From Panonychus citri (taxonomy: Eukaryota > Arthropoda > Arachnida > Trombidiformes > Tetranychidae), in assembly GCF_014898815.1 (NCBI RefSeq), contig NW_026515468.1, forward strand, positions 930,001-994,000: DNA of 64,000 bases, given 5' to 3'. Numbering within the stretch: the first letter of the stretch is position 1; each line of letters begins with the position of its first letter. Made by a program: the position numbers and the translations under genes. Below the pieces are notes generated by a model that did not search any database, was not told the origin of the DNA, and was given only the letters and a program-made list of their open reading frames with translations. Positions 42,689 to 55,600 of the stretch are shown here, one piece after another.

Positions 42689-44343
42689 GATGATTTTATG
42701 ATTAAATTTGTTAATCAGTTTGATTAATTAAAGTCCAACAAAAGTATAAACGTTAAACCAATAAACTAATCACAATGTTAACACAATCAAATCAATTTGT
42801 TTTCAAACAATTTTCAAGTTCACTGAAAACCTTTTATATAAACAATCAGCAAGTGAGCAAATTAAGAATCAAATTTAAATTGTTGATGATGATTAGTTAA
42901 TTTTTCAACTTCTCAAGTGAGTCGGTTACTAAGAATCCAGTTGATTTACGAACAATTAAAATGACCTGACTTTCAACACGGAGGCTGAATAAAGTTACGA
43001 ACTTTAAGTTTAATTTAAACTTAGATTATTTCGGTTTAAACAATTTGATTCTCGATTAACAATCAGCTAATGATGATTACGATTATAAAACCTTATCCAA
43101 ATAGTACTTTGATACTGTTCAATTAAGAGGTTGGGTCAATGGTTGAGGTTAAAATTTTCGAGTTCTTTTTATTTTCGAAGTGAAACTTTCCTCATATAAC
43201 CAATCGAAGGTCATCAGGTCATGATACATACACTTCGAAACACTTATAATGGACGATGGTCATCCAATTGTGATTAAAGAAAAACTTCTCCAAAAATTGA
43301 AGGTCAAATTTGATTCTTTCGTTAATTATTATTAAATCAAGAACCAAATTAAACTTACTTACCTTTAACCATCGTCTTACTGTTTGAAGGTCAAATATCA
43401 AGAGAGAAAGTGAAACATCATTAACAATTAACTAATACAATTAGTGTTTAAATGTTAATCAATAAATAATTCGAGTAAAAAAAATTATATCGCCTCAGGG
43501 TAAATATTTACTCTTACATATATATATGCTTATTAATAATCAACTATTATCATTAACATGAGATTGACCTGAGGCTTTGAATTGAAAATTTTTGCAATTT
43601 TATAAATTAAATTGTTAACAATTAATAGTTGATTTATAAGCTTTCATTGATTAAGGTTTAAAGTCAAAAGTCAATGTCAACTTTTACAATTAACCATTGA
43701 TTAATATCTAGATTTAGTTGTGACTTTAATCACGTACAAGTTAATTTGATTTAGTGATTAGTTAATTTGATATTCTTATTTCTTGATAGTGTTAATTGTA
43801 ACTAATTTGTTAATTTTTAATTGAGCATTTAAATTGCTGTGATTCTCCCATAGGATTATTAATCTTCATCCATAGTGATTAAATCTCATCGGTTAATTAT
43901 TTTTCTTACCTTGATTATTTTCTGTTGATTATCTTGATTAAATTGTGAGATTTTCATTAATCATCAACGTAAAGTTGATTTTATTTATTTTCTCGTTTAA
44001 TATTACATAATGTTATCAACTAATTAGTGAAAACAATAATTTCATCTTGTCAATTGATTGGGTTAAAATATAATCAAAAGGATTTGTAATCAATTAATAA
44101 TTAAGAATTGAATAGATGATTGGATCAATTAGGAAACGAAAAAAAAACAATATTTTCTTTCATAGAGTTAATTGTTTGTACTCTAAATTTTGGGTTAAGG
44201 CACAAAATGAGTTAACAATTAGTTGAGGAAATGAACAAGGAGAGATCTTAATTGTTAAATTGTAACAATATTCGTTGAGAATCATCAAGTTAATTAGGAT
44301 CTAAGTTGATTAAACAATAGACGATGATGACAGAAGTGATTGA
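42689..44343. other. Intergenic region
   Basis: AT-rich, rich in CAATTAA-type motifs. A weak minus-strand open frame at 43219-43401 lacks any domain or composition signal. Nothing else supported. Confidence 0.5.
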
Positions 44344-44964
44344 TTAATCATCTGAAGACACGACGACAATGTTTTCACCTTCAGTTAAATCATTGGTGTT
44401 ACTAAATTGATGAAGAAGAATCCAAATGATTAGTTTATTCAAAAATCCCCCGAAGCAAAATTGTAAAGTGTAAATGGTGAAAGCGAACACAAAACCCGCC
44501 GCAACGTCAAGTATATGATGTCGACCCATGAAGATTCGGGATAGACCGACGATTCCAGCCCAGGCCCAGATACATTGCGACCAAAATGATCCGGTGTTGA
44601 ATAAAAGGGCAATATAAACCGCTCGAGATGCATGACCAGAGGGCATAGAATGTTTATCAATCGATGCAACGATCAACTGATCATCTTGATTGGCATAAGT
44701 TGGTCTTCGTCGACGTGCTAAAGCTTTGACAAGCGCAACGACGATCACGTCGAGCAACAAACCGGCCAACAATTGTGCCAACAGTTTACTCTCAGGCCAA
44801 ATGTAGATGGCAATGATTACACCAATGAACCAGGGGATTCCATGGCAGGACCATTCGAGGACAGATAATAATCGTCGGTACTTAGCACCTTTAGGATAAT
44901 TCTTGAATATCTTGTAGCTTAAAGATATGTCAAGATCTTTCACTTTCTCCTTGAAACTGGACAT
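44344..44964 (-). CDS. PLPP6: Polyisoprenoid diphosphate/phosphatidate phosphohydrolase (PLPP6-like, PAP2 family)
   Basis: 206 residues, single exon. It carries all three PAP2 motifs: KALARRRRP (80-88), PSGH (108-111) and SR-x5-H-x3-D (S142, R143, H149, D153). Arg143, His111 and His149 are the catalytic and phosphate-binding positions of the family. Hydrophobic segments at about 42-57, 62-80, 115-125, 130-145 and 155-185 fit a multi-pass ER membrane enzyme. Length and the RRRRPTYAN sequence fit PLPP6 (presqualene and polyisoprenyl diphosphate phosphatase), which works at the ER or nuclear envelope in isoprenoid metabolism. The C-terminus is acidic. Confidence 0.88.
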   Translation of the reverse strand: MSSFKEKVKDLDISLSYKIFKNYPKGAKYRRLLSVLEWSCHGIPWFIGVIIAIYIWPESKLLAQLLAGLLLDVIVVALVKALARRRRPTYANQDDQLIVASIDKHSMPSGHASRAVYIALLFNTGSFWSQCIWAWAGIVGLSRIFMGRHHILDVAAGFVFAFTIYTLQFCFGGFLNKLIIWILLHQFSNTNDLTEGENIVVVSSDD

Positions 44965-45883
44965 GACTCTGGACTTTGATGATTTTCCTGTATTGAATTG
45001 ATCACAATCTATTAGGGGAAAGAGAGAATAGAAAATATTAGAACCAATTGAGTAAAGATGATTAACAATTAGTTTTGGAAAACAATCAACACATTAAGAT
45101 AATGGAAACTATATTTTCATGACTGATTCCATGTTATGAATAAACAGCTCAACAAGAAGGGAGAAGATGAATTACAAGGTTGTTAGAAATAAACTAAACT
45201 TAACAATCAATTTTCCTCATTCAAGACTAATTAACCATGAATTTAAATTAAGTAAATTGTCTTCTACAGAAAAAAGACCAATAATTGTGACAATTGACAT
45301 TTACGGACAGTCAGGGAAAAAAACACTAACCAGTGAGAGACAAAATTTCAGGTTAAGATTACACAGGATGAGGATGTCCGGTTGTCCTTTTTGCAACATG
45401 TAACCAAAGACTATACAATTTGTAGTTAATTGATAAACAATTAACCTCTAAAATTAGACAGAAATTAATTGGTATTCAAGTAGATTGGATGATTCCAAGA
45501 GAAGTTGTAATGAGCAATTGGATATGTAAAGTTGGACATTTGTTTACATGAAATTCAAGTGACAGAAAAGAGAAAGTTAATCAACTCAAAGGAAGAGAAA
45601 ATGTAAATAGAAAAAGACTTACCTTTAATTAGCTAATTGTTAACCATAATAGATTTTACCTGTTTGGCAATTAAAGTGATAAAATGATCAGGAGAAACAA
45701 CAATTATCTCAACTAATGATGTAACCAAAGTGAAGCGAAAATGAGAATTGGTAACCAATAGTTACCATGAGAATCACCTGATTCAATATAATCTTTCATT
45801 GGAATTGTTTTCATGGTCAATTTTTCCTCTTTTGCATGAGATTAATTGAGTTTCTGGTCGTAAGATTGTTTAATTGTGTGAAA
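44965..45883. other. Divergent promoter region between PLPP6 and METTL26
   Basis: The two genes are head-to-head here. A 78-codon open frame at 45167-45403 (+) has no domain, signal or supporting splice context. No other feature seen. Confidence 0.5.
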
Positions 45884-46513
45884 ATGCTCCAAGCTCCCGC
45901 CGCTGAACGTAACAAGAATCCGATTTTATCCATTTTGAGGAAAGTGTTACCACCCGATGTTCAGTTAAATGGCCTGGAAATTGCGTCTGGAACTGGACAA
46001 CATGTCACCTGGTTCGCTTCAAATTTACCGAATATCATCTGGCAGCCAACTGAATACGATCAAAGTTCACTGGCCTCAATTAGAGCTTATCGTGAATCTA
46101 ATGATGAAATCAAATCAAGGGTTAAACCACCGGAGTTGGTTGATGTAACGAAACCTTTGGATTTGTGGCCTCAACAAGTCGCTAAATTGTCCCATTATGA
46201 TTTCATTCTGAATGTAAACATGATTCACATTTCACCTTATGAATGTACCATTGGATTGTTCCGTTCAGGTCAACAGTTGATTAAGGAGAATGGGTTAATT
46301 ATTCTGTATGGACCGTTTTCTATTGACGGTATCTTGACCCCCGAAAGTAACGTTAATTTTGACCAAAGTCTTCGAGCTCGAGATTCGAGTTGGGGTGTCA
46401 GGGATACTCGAGATGTCGGTTCGACTGCTCACCAATTTGGCTTCCGATTTGTTCAAATTTACGATATGCCGGCGAATAATAAAATCTTAATCTATCGAAA
46501 GTCATCACCATGA
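45884..46513 (+). CDS. METTL26: Methyltransferase-like protein 26 (DUF938/UPF0585 family)
   Basis: 209 residues from the ATG at 45884, whose MLQAPAAERNKNPIL start matches the family start; an upstream in-frame ATG at 45836 is less likely. A SAM-binding Rossmann motif is visible (LEIASGTGQHVTWFA), then WQPTEYDQSSL, the family signature ILNVNMIHISPYECTIGLF, YGPFSIDG, NVNFDQSLRARDSSWGVRD and the end DMPANNKILIYRK. Substrate unknown in the family. Single exon, complete. Confidence 0.93.
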   Translation: MLQAPAAERNKNPILSILRKVLPPDVQLNGLEIASGTGQHVTWFASNLPNIIWQPTEYDQSSLASIRAYRESNDEIKSRVKPPELVDVTKPLDLWPQQVAKLSHYDFILNVNMIHISPYECTIGLFRSGQQLIKENGLIILYGPFSIDGILTPESNVNFDQSLRARDSSWGVRDTRDVGSTAHQFGFRFVQIYDMPANNKILIYRKSSP

Positions 46514-47203
46514 AAATTTTCATCGAAATTCAGTTTTCATATTTGAAAATTTTCCTTACAAATTGAATCAAATTACCAAAATTTTATTCTTGGTGTTAAT
46601 TGGTTTTATTAATTATAAAACATAAATGGTTTAATCTACTAAAAAAGAGATTTGATCAAAAATTGTACAATTAATTCAAATTATAAAATATAATATTTCA
46701 CAAGAAATTTACAAGTTGAGACATTTCACTTGAAAATTGAGATTCGTTCAATTGATTAAATGTTTACGTGTGTCCGTCAAAATTGATTGTTCATTAAATG
46801 GTCATAATGATGACGATTGTTTTTTTACAGATTCAATAAGTTGATTGAGTTTTTCATTGAACAATTGAATGTCGAAAACATTGCATGTGACTTGCGGTGA
46901 TAATAGAAAGTAATCAATGTTAATTGTATTCTATTAATGATAATTTAAATTTATCGTTTGCAAGATTAGTTAAATTCTTGATAAAATGTCTTTAAGACGA
47001 TCGAGGCTTCGTATAATTATTATTGTCAATATATCAAGGACGGAGAGATTCACTAATTCCCTTTGACGGGATCTGATCTTTAACTTTGATCACCAATTCA
47101 GAAGAAGAAGAAAAGTAAAATACAATTATCGAACTTGTTTGAAAATAATTTCGGCCAAACGTTGTCTGGATTAATCATAATTATAATAAAGCTGATTCAA
47201 TTT
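46514..47203. other. Intergenic region between converging genes
   Basis: 3' ends of METTL26 (+) and the unknown gene (-) face each other. The stretch 47040-47072 (GAGATTCACTAATTCCCTTTG) is similar to 48782-48806, suggesting a short dispersed repeat. No gene. Confidence 0.45.
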
Positions 47204-48175
47204 TCATTTCTGGTCTTTTTGCTCGTGCGGCTGAAATAACGTTTCAGTCAATAAGCGAGTAGCTGAAATTGGGTGAGATTTGACAGGTTGATGATGTTGA
47301 CGGTGATTAGAAGGTAAGAGTTGAGATGCGGGAATGGAGGGTGGATAGATGTAATCACTAGTTCTAACTGGCTCGGGAACGAAATCGAGGTTAGCCAGAA
47401 AATGTTCAACATTTGATTCAAACAACAAGGCACTGAAAGATTGAGGTGCCGAATTTGAGTCGAGGCATTCATTCAATCGGGGATGATCCATTGAAGAAGA
47501 GACAATTTTTCTAGATGCTGATAATTTTGGTGGTGCAAGAGGTTCACTTGGTATTGGGCGACATTTTTGATTCTTAATTGAGGCAGAAAATTTGGTTATT
47601 TGATTTAACAGGGATAAAAGTTCATCATCATCAGGACCCGTTCCATTTGTTGTCCAACTGTATTCGACACCACTGTCGTCACTTAGCGCATTGGGTGCAG
47701 TACCAGATGATTCGCCTTTCTTGATTACATTGTTTCCAATTTGAGTGACCTTTCGACAAATATCATCAATCTTGTGATCAAGTTTATCCACACGATTGGT
47801 TATCTTATTGATGGTCTCTAAAGTCTTGGCATGTTCACGAATTAAAAAATGTATCTCTGGAGTGAGTTCTGTCATGGTTGTTGGACTTGTGGTCGTGGTA
47901 ACGGGACATGGAGATGGTACTGTTTTCGATGATGTTGGAACGGATAAAGGTTGTTGCTGATGGTGAGAAGATGATGACACTGATGTGGTAAGAGTTGGTG
48001 TATCAATTTTCTTTGGAATTCTTGTAGTCATGTTAGTCTTGACCAGTCCAACCATCGAATTGGGATAGCGAGTATTTCCATCACTTCTCTGTTGTCGATT
48101 ACGATTATCAATAATCCCTTTGGCCTCAAATTGGCCTAAGCTTTTCCGTCCTTTTAGACTTCTACCTTCAAGCAT
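47204..48175 (-). CDS. Unknown protein with a central coiled coil
   Basis: 323 residues, one open exon. A basic N-terminus (MLEGRSLKGRKSLGQF) is followed by a Ser/Thr/Pro/Gln-rich linker (60-105) and a short conserved-looking coiled coil (about 105-145, REHAKTLETINKITNRVDKL, HKIDDICRKVTQI). Then comes DDSGVEYS, which fits the DSG-x(2-3)-S pattern of phosphodegrons, and a Pro/Ser-rich C-terminal half. The open frame is long and the composition is protein-like, so I think it is real. I do not recognise the family. It could be a cytoskeletal or adaptor protein. Confidence 0.6.
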   Translation of the reverse strand: MLEGRSLKGRKSLGQFEAKGIIDNRNRQQRSDGNTRYPNSMVGLVKTNMTTRIPKKIDTPTLTTSVSSSSHHQQQPLSVPTSSKTVPSPCPVTTTTSPTTMTELTPEIHFLIREHAKTLETINKITNRVDKLDHKIDDICRKVTQIGNNVIKKGESSGTAPNALSDDSGVEYSWTTNGTGPDDDELLSLLNQITKFSASIKNQKCRPIPSEPLAPPKLSASRKIVSSSMDHPRLNECLDSNSAPQSFSALLFESNVEHFLANLDFVPEPVRTSDYIYPPSIPASQLLPSNHRQHHQPVKSHPISATRLLTETLFQPHEQKDQK

Positions 48176-49869
48176 TTCTACAAAATGATACCAGTCAGAT
48201 AAAAGAGAGAGATAGGAGATAAAGATAGAACAGTAGAAAAAAATAGAAGGTTGAATAAGTTTACAACATTAATGTTCTTACTATTGTTGTTTAAATTGAA
48301 TGGAAGAAACAAAACTGGACCAAGAGCTATGGAATATGATTGTTTTTCTTTCAGTTGAAAGTTAAATTAAGAAAATTAATACACTTTGGTTCGCACATGA
48401 TAAGATTTGGTCACTTAAATAAAATAATGTAATTAGAAAACACAAATGAAACAGTCAATAATTAAATCCAATTATCAGGCTTAGTAGATTTGTAAACACA
48501 ATCAGTTTCGTTTTTGATTGTAATAGTTTCGATCCAATTCCAATACTTGGATTGAGTCTTTTCACCAGCAATTCAGTTGAAAATTCATCAACTGAGATTC
48601 GGATCCATTTCTTGAATTGTAATATCGACTTTCTCCTAACTCCATCTTTCAGCTCTACAGGTAATCATTCAATGAGACAAGAATTTTTGGACTTACAATT
48701 GGGCGAGTTGGTTGCAAATCAGTTGAGATAGAAACACTCATAGGATATGAGAATCCTCATCACCGGGACTATTAAAGAGTGAGATTCATTAATCCCTTTG
48801 AACGGAGATATTTCACTTAGAATAATAATTTCACATCGGCAAGTAAACACGATCCTTAAATTGCTCAGGTAATGATTGAAGGTTAACTCTTAATGAGTTT
48901 TGTTTGGTTCATTTTCAAGGTTTTCAACAACTTGGTAAATTTAGTTTCCATTTCATGCAAACCATAGTTAAAATTAAGAATCATGTTGAATGATGAATTT
49001 AAGAAACTTAACCGGAAACTAAATCAAATTGTTTCTTATTGTTCAGGTTCCCTGCACGATCTCAAGGCCAATTTCTAGAACTGCAAATACATGCAAAAAT
49101 CAATGTACCGTCAGGGATAAACTTGATTCCTAGAATCAAACTAATTGGTAGGACTGTTTGTCTTCAACTTTTTTTAAGGGTCAATAATTTACATGGTATC
49201 ATCATCCTTGACCTCTAGCTGGTTCTGCTCTTAATCTTTCAACGACCAGATTGGCCAATCCTTTTAGGTCGATGCTAAATATCACTCATCCATTTGGACA
49301 GCTCATCATCAGCCAATCCTCTTGAAAGTGTGTAACTTATTTCCAGTCTTGAGAAACTTCAACCGAGTCTCTCACCAAGGCTCATTCATTTTCCGAGTCT
49401 TCATCTTCCGAGGGCAACAACCAATGTTGGTGGATCAGCTTTTTAATTAGTCAAAATCCGAGGTAATACATCCAAGTGATTCATGATTATCCATTTAAAT
49501 TGGACAAAACAATAAATAAAAGTACATCTCCCAAACGAACACACCTCTAAATCGCAATTAATGAGAGATTATCATGAAAAGACGAAAAGAAAGAAAGAAA
49601 AACATGAGCAAAAATTAACAATCTATTCGCTTCAAAGAATCATCAATGATTACATTTCTAATCATTCAAGTAAATTTAATTGATCTTAAAAGGTTGAGTA
49701 ATTAGATAGTTTTTTCCAAAGAAAAATGGACAGACTAAAGACTCAATGAACACCAATTAAGTGATTAAGATAAAATTAAATAGCAAATTAGGCTTACCTT
49801 TCTCAACGATTTACATATTTACTCAAACATAAAACTATCAACTGTTAATTGTTTACAATTCAGTTGATA
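48176..49869. other. Intergenic region
   Basis: No gene supported. 48782-48806 resembles 47046-47070 (short repeat). 49170-49440 is less AT-rich than its surroundings and could be a decayed coding or UTR exon; I found no continuous frame. Confidence 0.4.
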
Positions 49870-52666
49870 TTATGCTTGTTTTGGAGATTGTTGTATTTGA
49901 TCGTTTAGGTAAATTGTTGTGATTTTTCTTCGTCCTTCTTTATCAATTTTATCAATTAATTGATTAGGTGATTGGTGATAATTTGATGGCGGTGTTGTTG
50001 GTGGGGATGTTGATCCTACTTTAGGTAAAGTAATTGACTTGGTAACAGGAATTATCGTTGCAAACGAAGTCTCTGTAATTAAAGGTTCATCATCTTCATT
50101 CATCGTATCACTTTCATCGTTATCCTCATCCATGGCTATTGTTGTGCTCGTTGTTGTGTTTGTCGTTGTTAAATTGTTCACATGATTCTTTAAATTGTCC
50201 ACTTTCTTGCTTCCAACATCTTTAATCAATATCGGTGTGATATCGATGATTGTTTTAGCTTTATTATTACCATTGGTCTCTCCTCGTCTCTCATCTTTAC
50301 CGTTAATACTTTCAGATGAGTTAATATCATCATCAAGAGTTGCGTGAGAATCAGCGGCTTCGTTACCATCGATTGGCTCGATATTATCATCAATGTCGAT
50401 TAAAAATGGATTAGTTGTTTTACTTGGAATATCTCGTAAAAAATCAACAAGACTTTCCTGTGATCGATGATCACTTAAATCAACTAACACTGGAGGTGAT
50501 GGTTGTCTGACAGATTTGGCCTCTTTGTTGATCGATCTCCTATTTTGTGACATCGTTTTTAATTTGGTGTTTGTTCGTGAATTATTTGGCACTCGTTTGA
50601 CTCTTTTCTCAATATCAGTTGATTTCTTAATCTCTGAAGACAATTTTATATTAGCCATGGCTGGAATTATTTCACTTTCCACTTTAATGTTTTCCTTTGC
50701 TTTAATCACTTCTTCAGTTGATTGTTTCTTTTCCTTGGAAATATTTTCTCCACTGTCTTTCTTGTTGTTCACTTCGATAGTAACTATTTTATCGTCATCT
50801 TCAAAATCTTCATCATCCACTAAAGGAACAGTTAAACATCCTTTCGAAGACGATAATTCACCTCTTGAAGATGCTGTTGAACCGGGTTTAGTGAGAGATT
50901 TAATTAGATTATCAAGACGATTCTCAGGAGTCTCAGACTTTGTTTTCTCACCTTCAAAGTCACTAGTCTTTGTTAGGTCAAATGTCGCAAGTATGTTTGT
51001 CTGTTCTTCTTTCTTTTGGTGTTTTGATTTACTTTCTGTGTTTCGGTTTCGTGATTCCGAGTGGCTTCTACTCTTTCCTTCTGAATGATGTTGACTGGTT
51101 TTCTTTTTTTCTTCTGAATTGTTTGATGTTTTATTCTTTCCCTCTGAAGAGTTGAGACTATTTTTACTTTTAATCTCTGAATTGTGTTTACTTCTTGATT
51201 CGGTGTGAGATGAATTGTGTGTATGTGATGAGCTATTTGATTTAGAATCATGACCAGAGTGACTTTTTTCTTTCTTTTCCTTTGTTTCTTTATACGCAAT
51301 TCGTTTACGACTAGTGTACCTTTGAGAAGGTTTTCTCTCAAATTTTCTATCTGGTTCCTTAACTTTTGTTTGCTGAAGAGTAGCTTGAAATTCAGTTCGC
51401 CCAGAGAATCTGAAACGAGAGCCCATTCTCATCAATGCTTTTCGTTGATTAACCGGAACGGCAATTTGAGTTGATTTAAGACGGAAAAAGGCATGATGTT
51501 CAATAGCACATTTCCATAAGTGTTTACATAATTTCACTGTTGGCATACGGAAGACAAATGTATGTTCCTGTTCCCGACCAATATCATCATCTTCAACAAC
51601 AACTAAGATTAACTTTTTCCCTTTAAATTCAAGGTTCAAAATTTTAGGCCAACAGAATAGGCCAATCTTGGTTGTTCCTTCAAACACAAGTATTCCAGTA
51701 GGTGTTAGGCCTAATGAATATTCATTCCCATCTTTACCAAGAACAGTGTGCATATCGACACCATACATTTCAATCCACTTCGCTTTGTTGAGAAAAGCTT
51801 TCTCAGCATTAGCAGGATTCATGGAAGTTGTTGAAGTCATTGACACTCTATCGGACATGGAGGTTCCACCGACCTGAACAAGAAAAGAGAAGACAATTTA
51901 TTATAATATTAGAAAAAAAAGAAGAGAAAAAAGCAAATAAAAGAATAATTGAAATAAATAAACACAAATTGATTGATTAACTTACCGGTTTAGGTTTAAG
52001 TTTTTTCCATTCTTCTAATGTCATCTCTTCAAGACTCTCATCTTGTTCTGGGACAAACCTAAACTCAGAAACAAAGCCAATATCATGACAATCAGATTCA
52101 TAATCACCAAACTCTGATTGCAATGAGAGAGCTGCAAGTTTAGCTGTGGTCGGTTTATCACAAGGTAATTTTCCTGTTACCAGGTCTTGTTTGAGTTGAC
52201 GGAAAAACAGGTAACGTACATATTCATCTTTTAATCCACTTGGATCAGAGGAATAAAATTTAACCTTCATGTGGAAAGTGTAAGGAGGTCCAATGGTTAT
52301 TTGTTTCTTGACCAATTTAGTTAAATCAAGCCAATGTTGCACTGAAGTTGTATCCGTGTATTGGAGGCCAAAATAATCAAATTCAGTTTTCAGATCAAGA
52401 TGATTAATAACCGAGTTGAATAATTCCTCTCCTTTGGCCTTTTTGTGAACATAAGCAGTTAAATTGCTTCCCTCAAGCAAAATGATCTTACAATGGATAT
52501 AATTTTTCTGACTGAAATTTCCCGTGAAACCATCGGGATTCACATAGATTGTTGACTGATCATTATCATCAGTGGTTGTATTAGGTGTGGCACCTCTTCC
52601 AATTGTAGCTGATTTAGTTCGACGACGGAAACTTCTTCCAAAACGTTTAGATAGAAACCGAAACAT
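49870..52666 (-). CDS. Yurt/EPB41L5-type FERM protein, copy 1
   Basis: Exon 1 is 52666-51986, exon 2 is 51873-49870 (112-base intron); 894 residues. After a basic N-terminus (MFRFLSKRFGRSFRRR) comes the FERM domain. F1 and F2 are in exon 1 (CKIILLEGSNLTAYV, FDYFGLQYTD, HWLDLTKLVKKQITIGPPY, YVRYLFFRQLKQDLVTGKL, EFGDYE), the rest of F2 and F3 in exon 2 (NKAKWIEMYGVDMH, GNEYSLGLTPTGILVFEG, KHLWKCAIEHHAFFRL). The FERM-adjacent region follows (GSRFRFSGRTEFQAT). The remaining 450 or so residues are Ser/Lys-rich and disordered with acidic patches (DDEDFEDDD). Yurt/EPB41L5 proteins act at lateral membranes and junctions, restraining Crumbs. A second copy lies at 61273-63792. Confidence 0.9.
49923..50419 (-). 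repeat. Duplicated block B, identical to 61344-61840
   Basis: 497 bases in the C-terminal coding part of FERM copy 1 that I read as identical to 61344-61840 (offset 11,421). Divergence starts abruptly at both borders. Confidence 0.8.
51954..52405 (-). repeat. Duplicated block A, identical to 63095-63546
   Basis: 452 bases covering 32 bases of intron and 420 bases of exon 1 of FERM copy 1, read as identical to 63095-63546 (offset 11,141). The rest of the intron and the first 260 coding bases are strongly diverged. Confidence 0.85.
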
Positions 52667-55600
52667 TTTAGAATAGAATTTTGTTTTTCTATTCTTTTTT
52701 CTACTTTCAAAGAGTAAAACAAGAATTCACTTCAAAACGAAAAGAAAACAATAAAGAGATTCCAATGGATTGAATAAAAATGAGAACTCAAAGTCTTTTT
52801 TTTTCCTTTGCAACAAAGTACAAGTAGAAGAAAACAAAAAGATGTAATCAAAAATATCGGACCAGGTAGAGAATCAAGAAGAAAACAAAAAGCCAATGTT
52901 TTCCAACGGGTTTCCGATTGTTGTTTCCAAGGGTTTCGGTTGCCGATGATGTAAAGATGGTAAATAAATAACAAAGGTTAACACAATTAAACGAATTGAA
53001 AACAATTAAATTGAAATGGTTACTCATTTAATCAAAAGATAGAAAGTCAATACTTGAGAAAGAAACACACACAGAATGTAACAGAAGCCCAAAAGAAACA
53101 AGAGAGAGAAAAGAAGACGTTCAAAAAGTAGAAGAGAGAAAAGGGAGAGAGAGAGAGAAGAAGAAGAGAAAATGAGAGAAAGATGAAGAAAGAAACTTGA
53201 GCTTCACCAAAGGAAGAAAAGAAAGAAAGAGGAAAGAAAGAGAGGTCATTCTGACGGGAGAAGTGGCCTTTCTTTCCTTGGCCATCGCTTCCATTCTTTC
53301 GCCATCATCATCATCCTCATCTTCATCTTCATCTTCATCTTTATCTTTCTCTTCATCTTCTTCTCAAAACCGGTTCACTTTAATGTAATCACTTCTTTTT
53401 TTTTCTCTTCTCATTTCTTAGGCTTTTTCTTGTTCTTTTTTACCTTTACCTTTATTTTTATTTTTCTCTTTCTCTTTCTCTTTTTTTTCTCTTATGTAAT
53501 AATCATCATCATCTCTCGTTACTCATAATGTCAAAAAGTGTATCAAGATACACAATCAATAGAAAATGATATAATCGATTAACTCTTTATCTCCTTTGTT
53601 TTTTTTACTCTTTTTCTTGATCAACAGGTAAGAGTCAATATTTGGATCTTGTGGTGGTTATGAATCTCTACTCCTTGGAACGTGAGATTTATCGTTAATA
53701 ATAGTCTCCATCATCATTACCATCATCTTCTTGTTCATCAACAGGTTCATGTTAAGAAATTAACGTAATGTTTTCCATCTCCTTCTTTCTGAGTTTCTTT
53801 TTTATTCCAGGTTTCCAATTTGATTCTCTCTCTTTCTCTCTCTTTCTCTTCATTACCTCCTCTTCATCATCAACATCATTCTTCATCAACATCAACATCA
53901 TCTTGTTCATCATCTTGTTCATCATCTTGTTCATCAAATTATATGGATCCTTATGAATGATTCAATCTGTGAATTGGAAACATGATAAACGATGAGATGA
54001 ATGAGAGAGAGGAAGAGGAAAGGTAAGTCTAAGTGAAAGATGAGATAAAAGGGGAATCTGAATCTGATGAAGATTCTTTTTCCCTGATGAGAATGGGGAA
54101 AAAGAACTGATTGAAACAATAGAGGAAGAAAGAAAAGAAAGTCAAGGAAGATAAGGAAGATAAAGAAGATAAAGAAAGAGACAGCGAAATGGGTAAAGGT
54201 AACAATCTAATGTGCATTGGACTCGGCGAGAAGATTAAAATGAAATTGGGATTCAGTTGGATGGATAATCATGGTAATCATCCTGATGATGAACAACAAC
54301 ACACCAAGAAAGTCAAGTGATGTCAATTCACACAGATTATCACTTAATACACATTAAATTCATTCCTTCATCACCACCATCATGATGATTATCACGAAGT
54401 GTTTCCCTCACGCAATCACACAATTAAAGGGTCACATGGAGATAACAATATTGAACAAGGTCAAATCTCATGGAAAAAAGGTAACAATGAATGAAGGAAA
54501 ATCTCAACATGATTATCATTCATGGAACAAGATTGTCAGATGATGTTGATGTTTTCATCTTCCTCAGGTAATGTCAACTCTTCCTCTTTCTCTCCTCCTA
54601 CTGAATAATCATTTCAGGTGAGAATAATTTATCTTCAAGATGATAATCAAAATGATGGTGGTGATTAACTCGTACTCTTTAATAGTCTTTGAATAAATAG
54701 CAACAACAACAACAACAGGGTTGACTGATCGTATTCATAATTAGGGTCAGATTAAAATAATCATTGAGTGAAAAGGTGAATCCATTTGATTGGAAAAGTA
54801 TCAATGACCTTGAATCAATTAATCCAAAGATAAGACTCATCACCTTGAAAAGGATAATCTTAACTAAGGCTGATACCTGACATGCTATAATTAATCAAGT
54901 TAATCCAAGGAAAGTGGAACCGAGAAGAGCAAAAAATTGATGAAACTTTTGATGTGAAAAAAATTAGTTCAACAGGTTAGTTTAGATAAATTTTCTCTCT
55001 CTATCATCATCACCATCTCTGCCCTTCTCATCTTCATCCTCATCTTCATCCGTATCCATGATAAACAATTTTTCCGGTGTTGTTTTCTCGGTCAACTTTT
55101 ACTTACTCAACCATAGTGATTGACATTACCTTGATTACCGTGGTGATAGTTGAACTTTTTCCTCTAAAAATTTCATTGTTTTCCTTAAACTTAAATTACT
55201 ATTGTTACATTATCCTTGATTGTTAAATAATTTAACTTAATTCTGAGCAATATCGATGATGATTACAATCGTATCCAATTGATGATCAGCTTCTTAGTCT
55301 CTGATTACTTCTTGTATTTCATTAACTATGCCAATGGTTCATTTTACTTTCTTCTTACAGGAAATTACAAATTATTTCCTTTCCGGTCTCTCCCTCTCTC
55401 TCTCTTCCTTTCTCCATGGATGATATTATATCATCATCCTCATCATCCTCATCAACATTTAAACAATCTACCCGATGAAGTGAAACATAATCAGCCAAAC
55501 ATGGTAACAATCAACTTAACTACAGTAATGAAAGTTACTGTTTATCTGATTATTATTTTACTTTATTTCTGATGATTCTTTGTATTCATTTATTAATAAC

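Noticed and set aside
43219..43401. 60-codon minus-strand open frame
   Set aside because: No motif, and a plausible splice donor interrupts it; not enough for a gene.
45167..45403. 78-codon plus-strand open frame between PLPP6 and METTL26
   Set aside because: No domain, signal peptide or splice context, and it lies in a divergent promoter region; chance ORF.
49170..49440. Less AT-rich patch that might be a decayed gene
   Set aside because: No frame longer than a few tens of codons and no recognisable protein.
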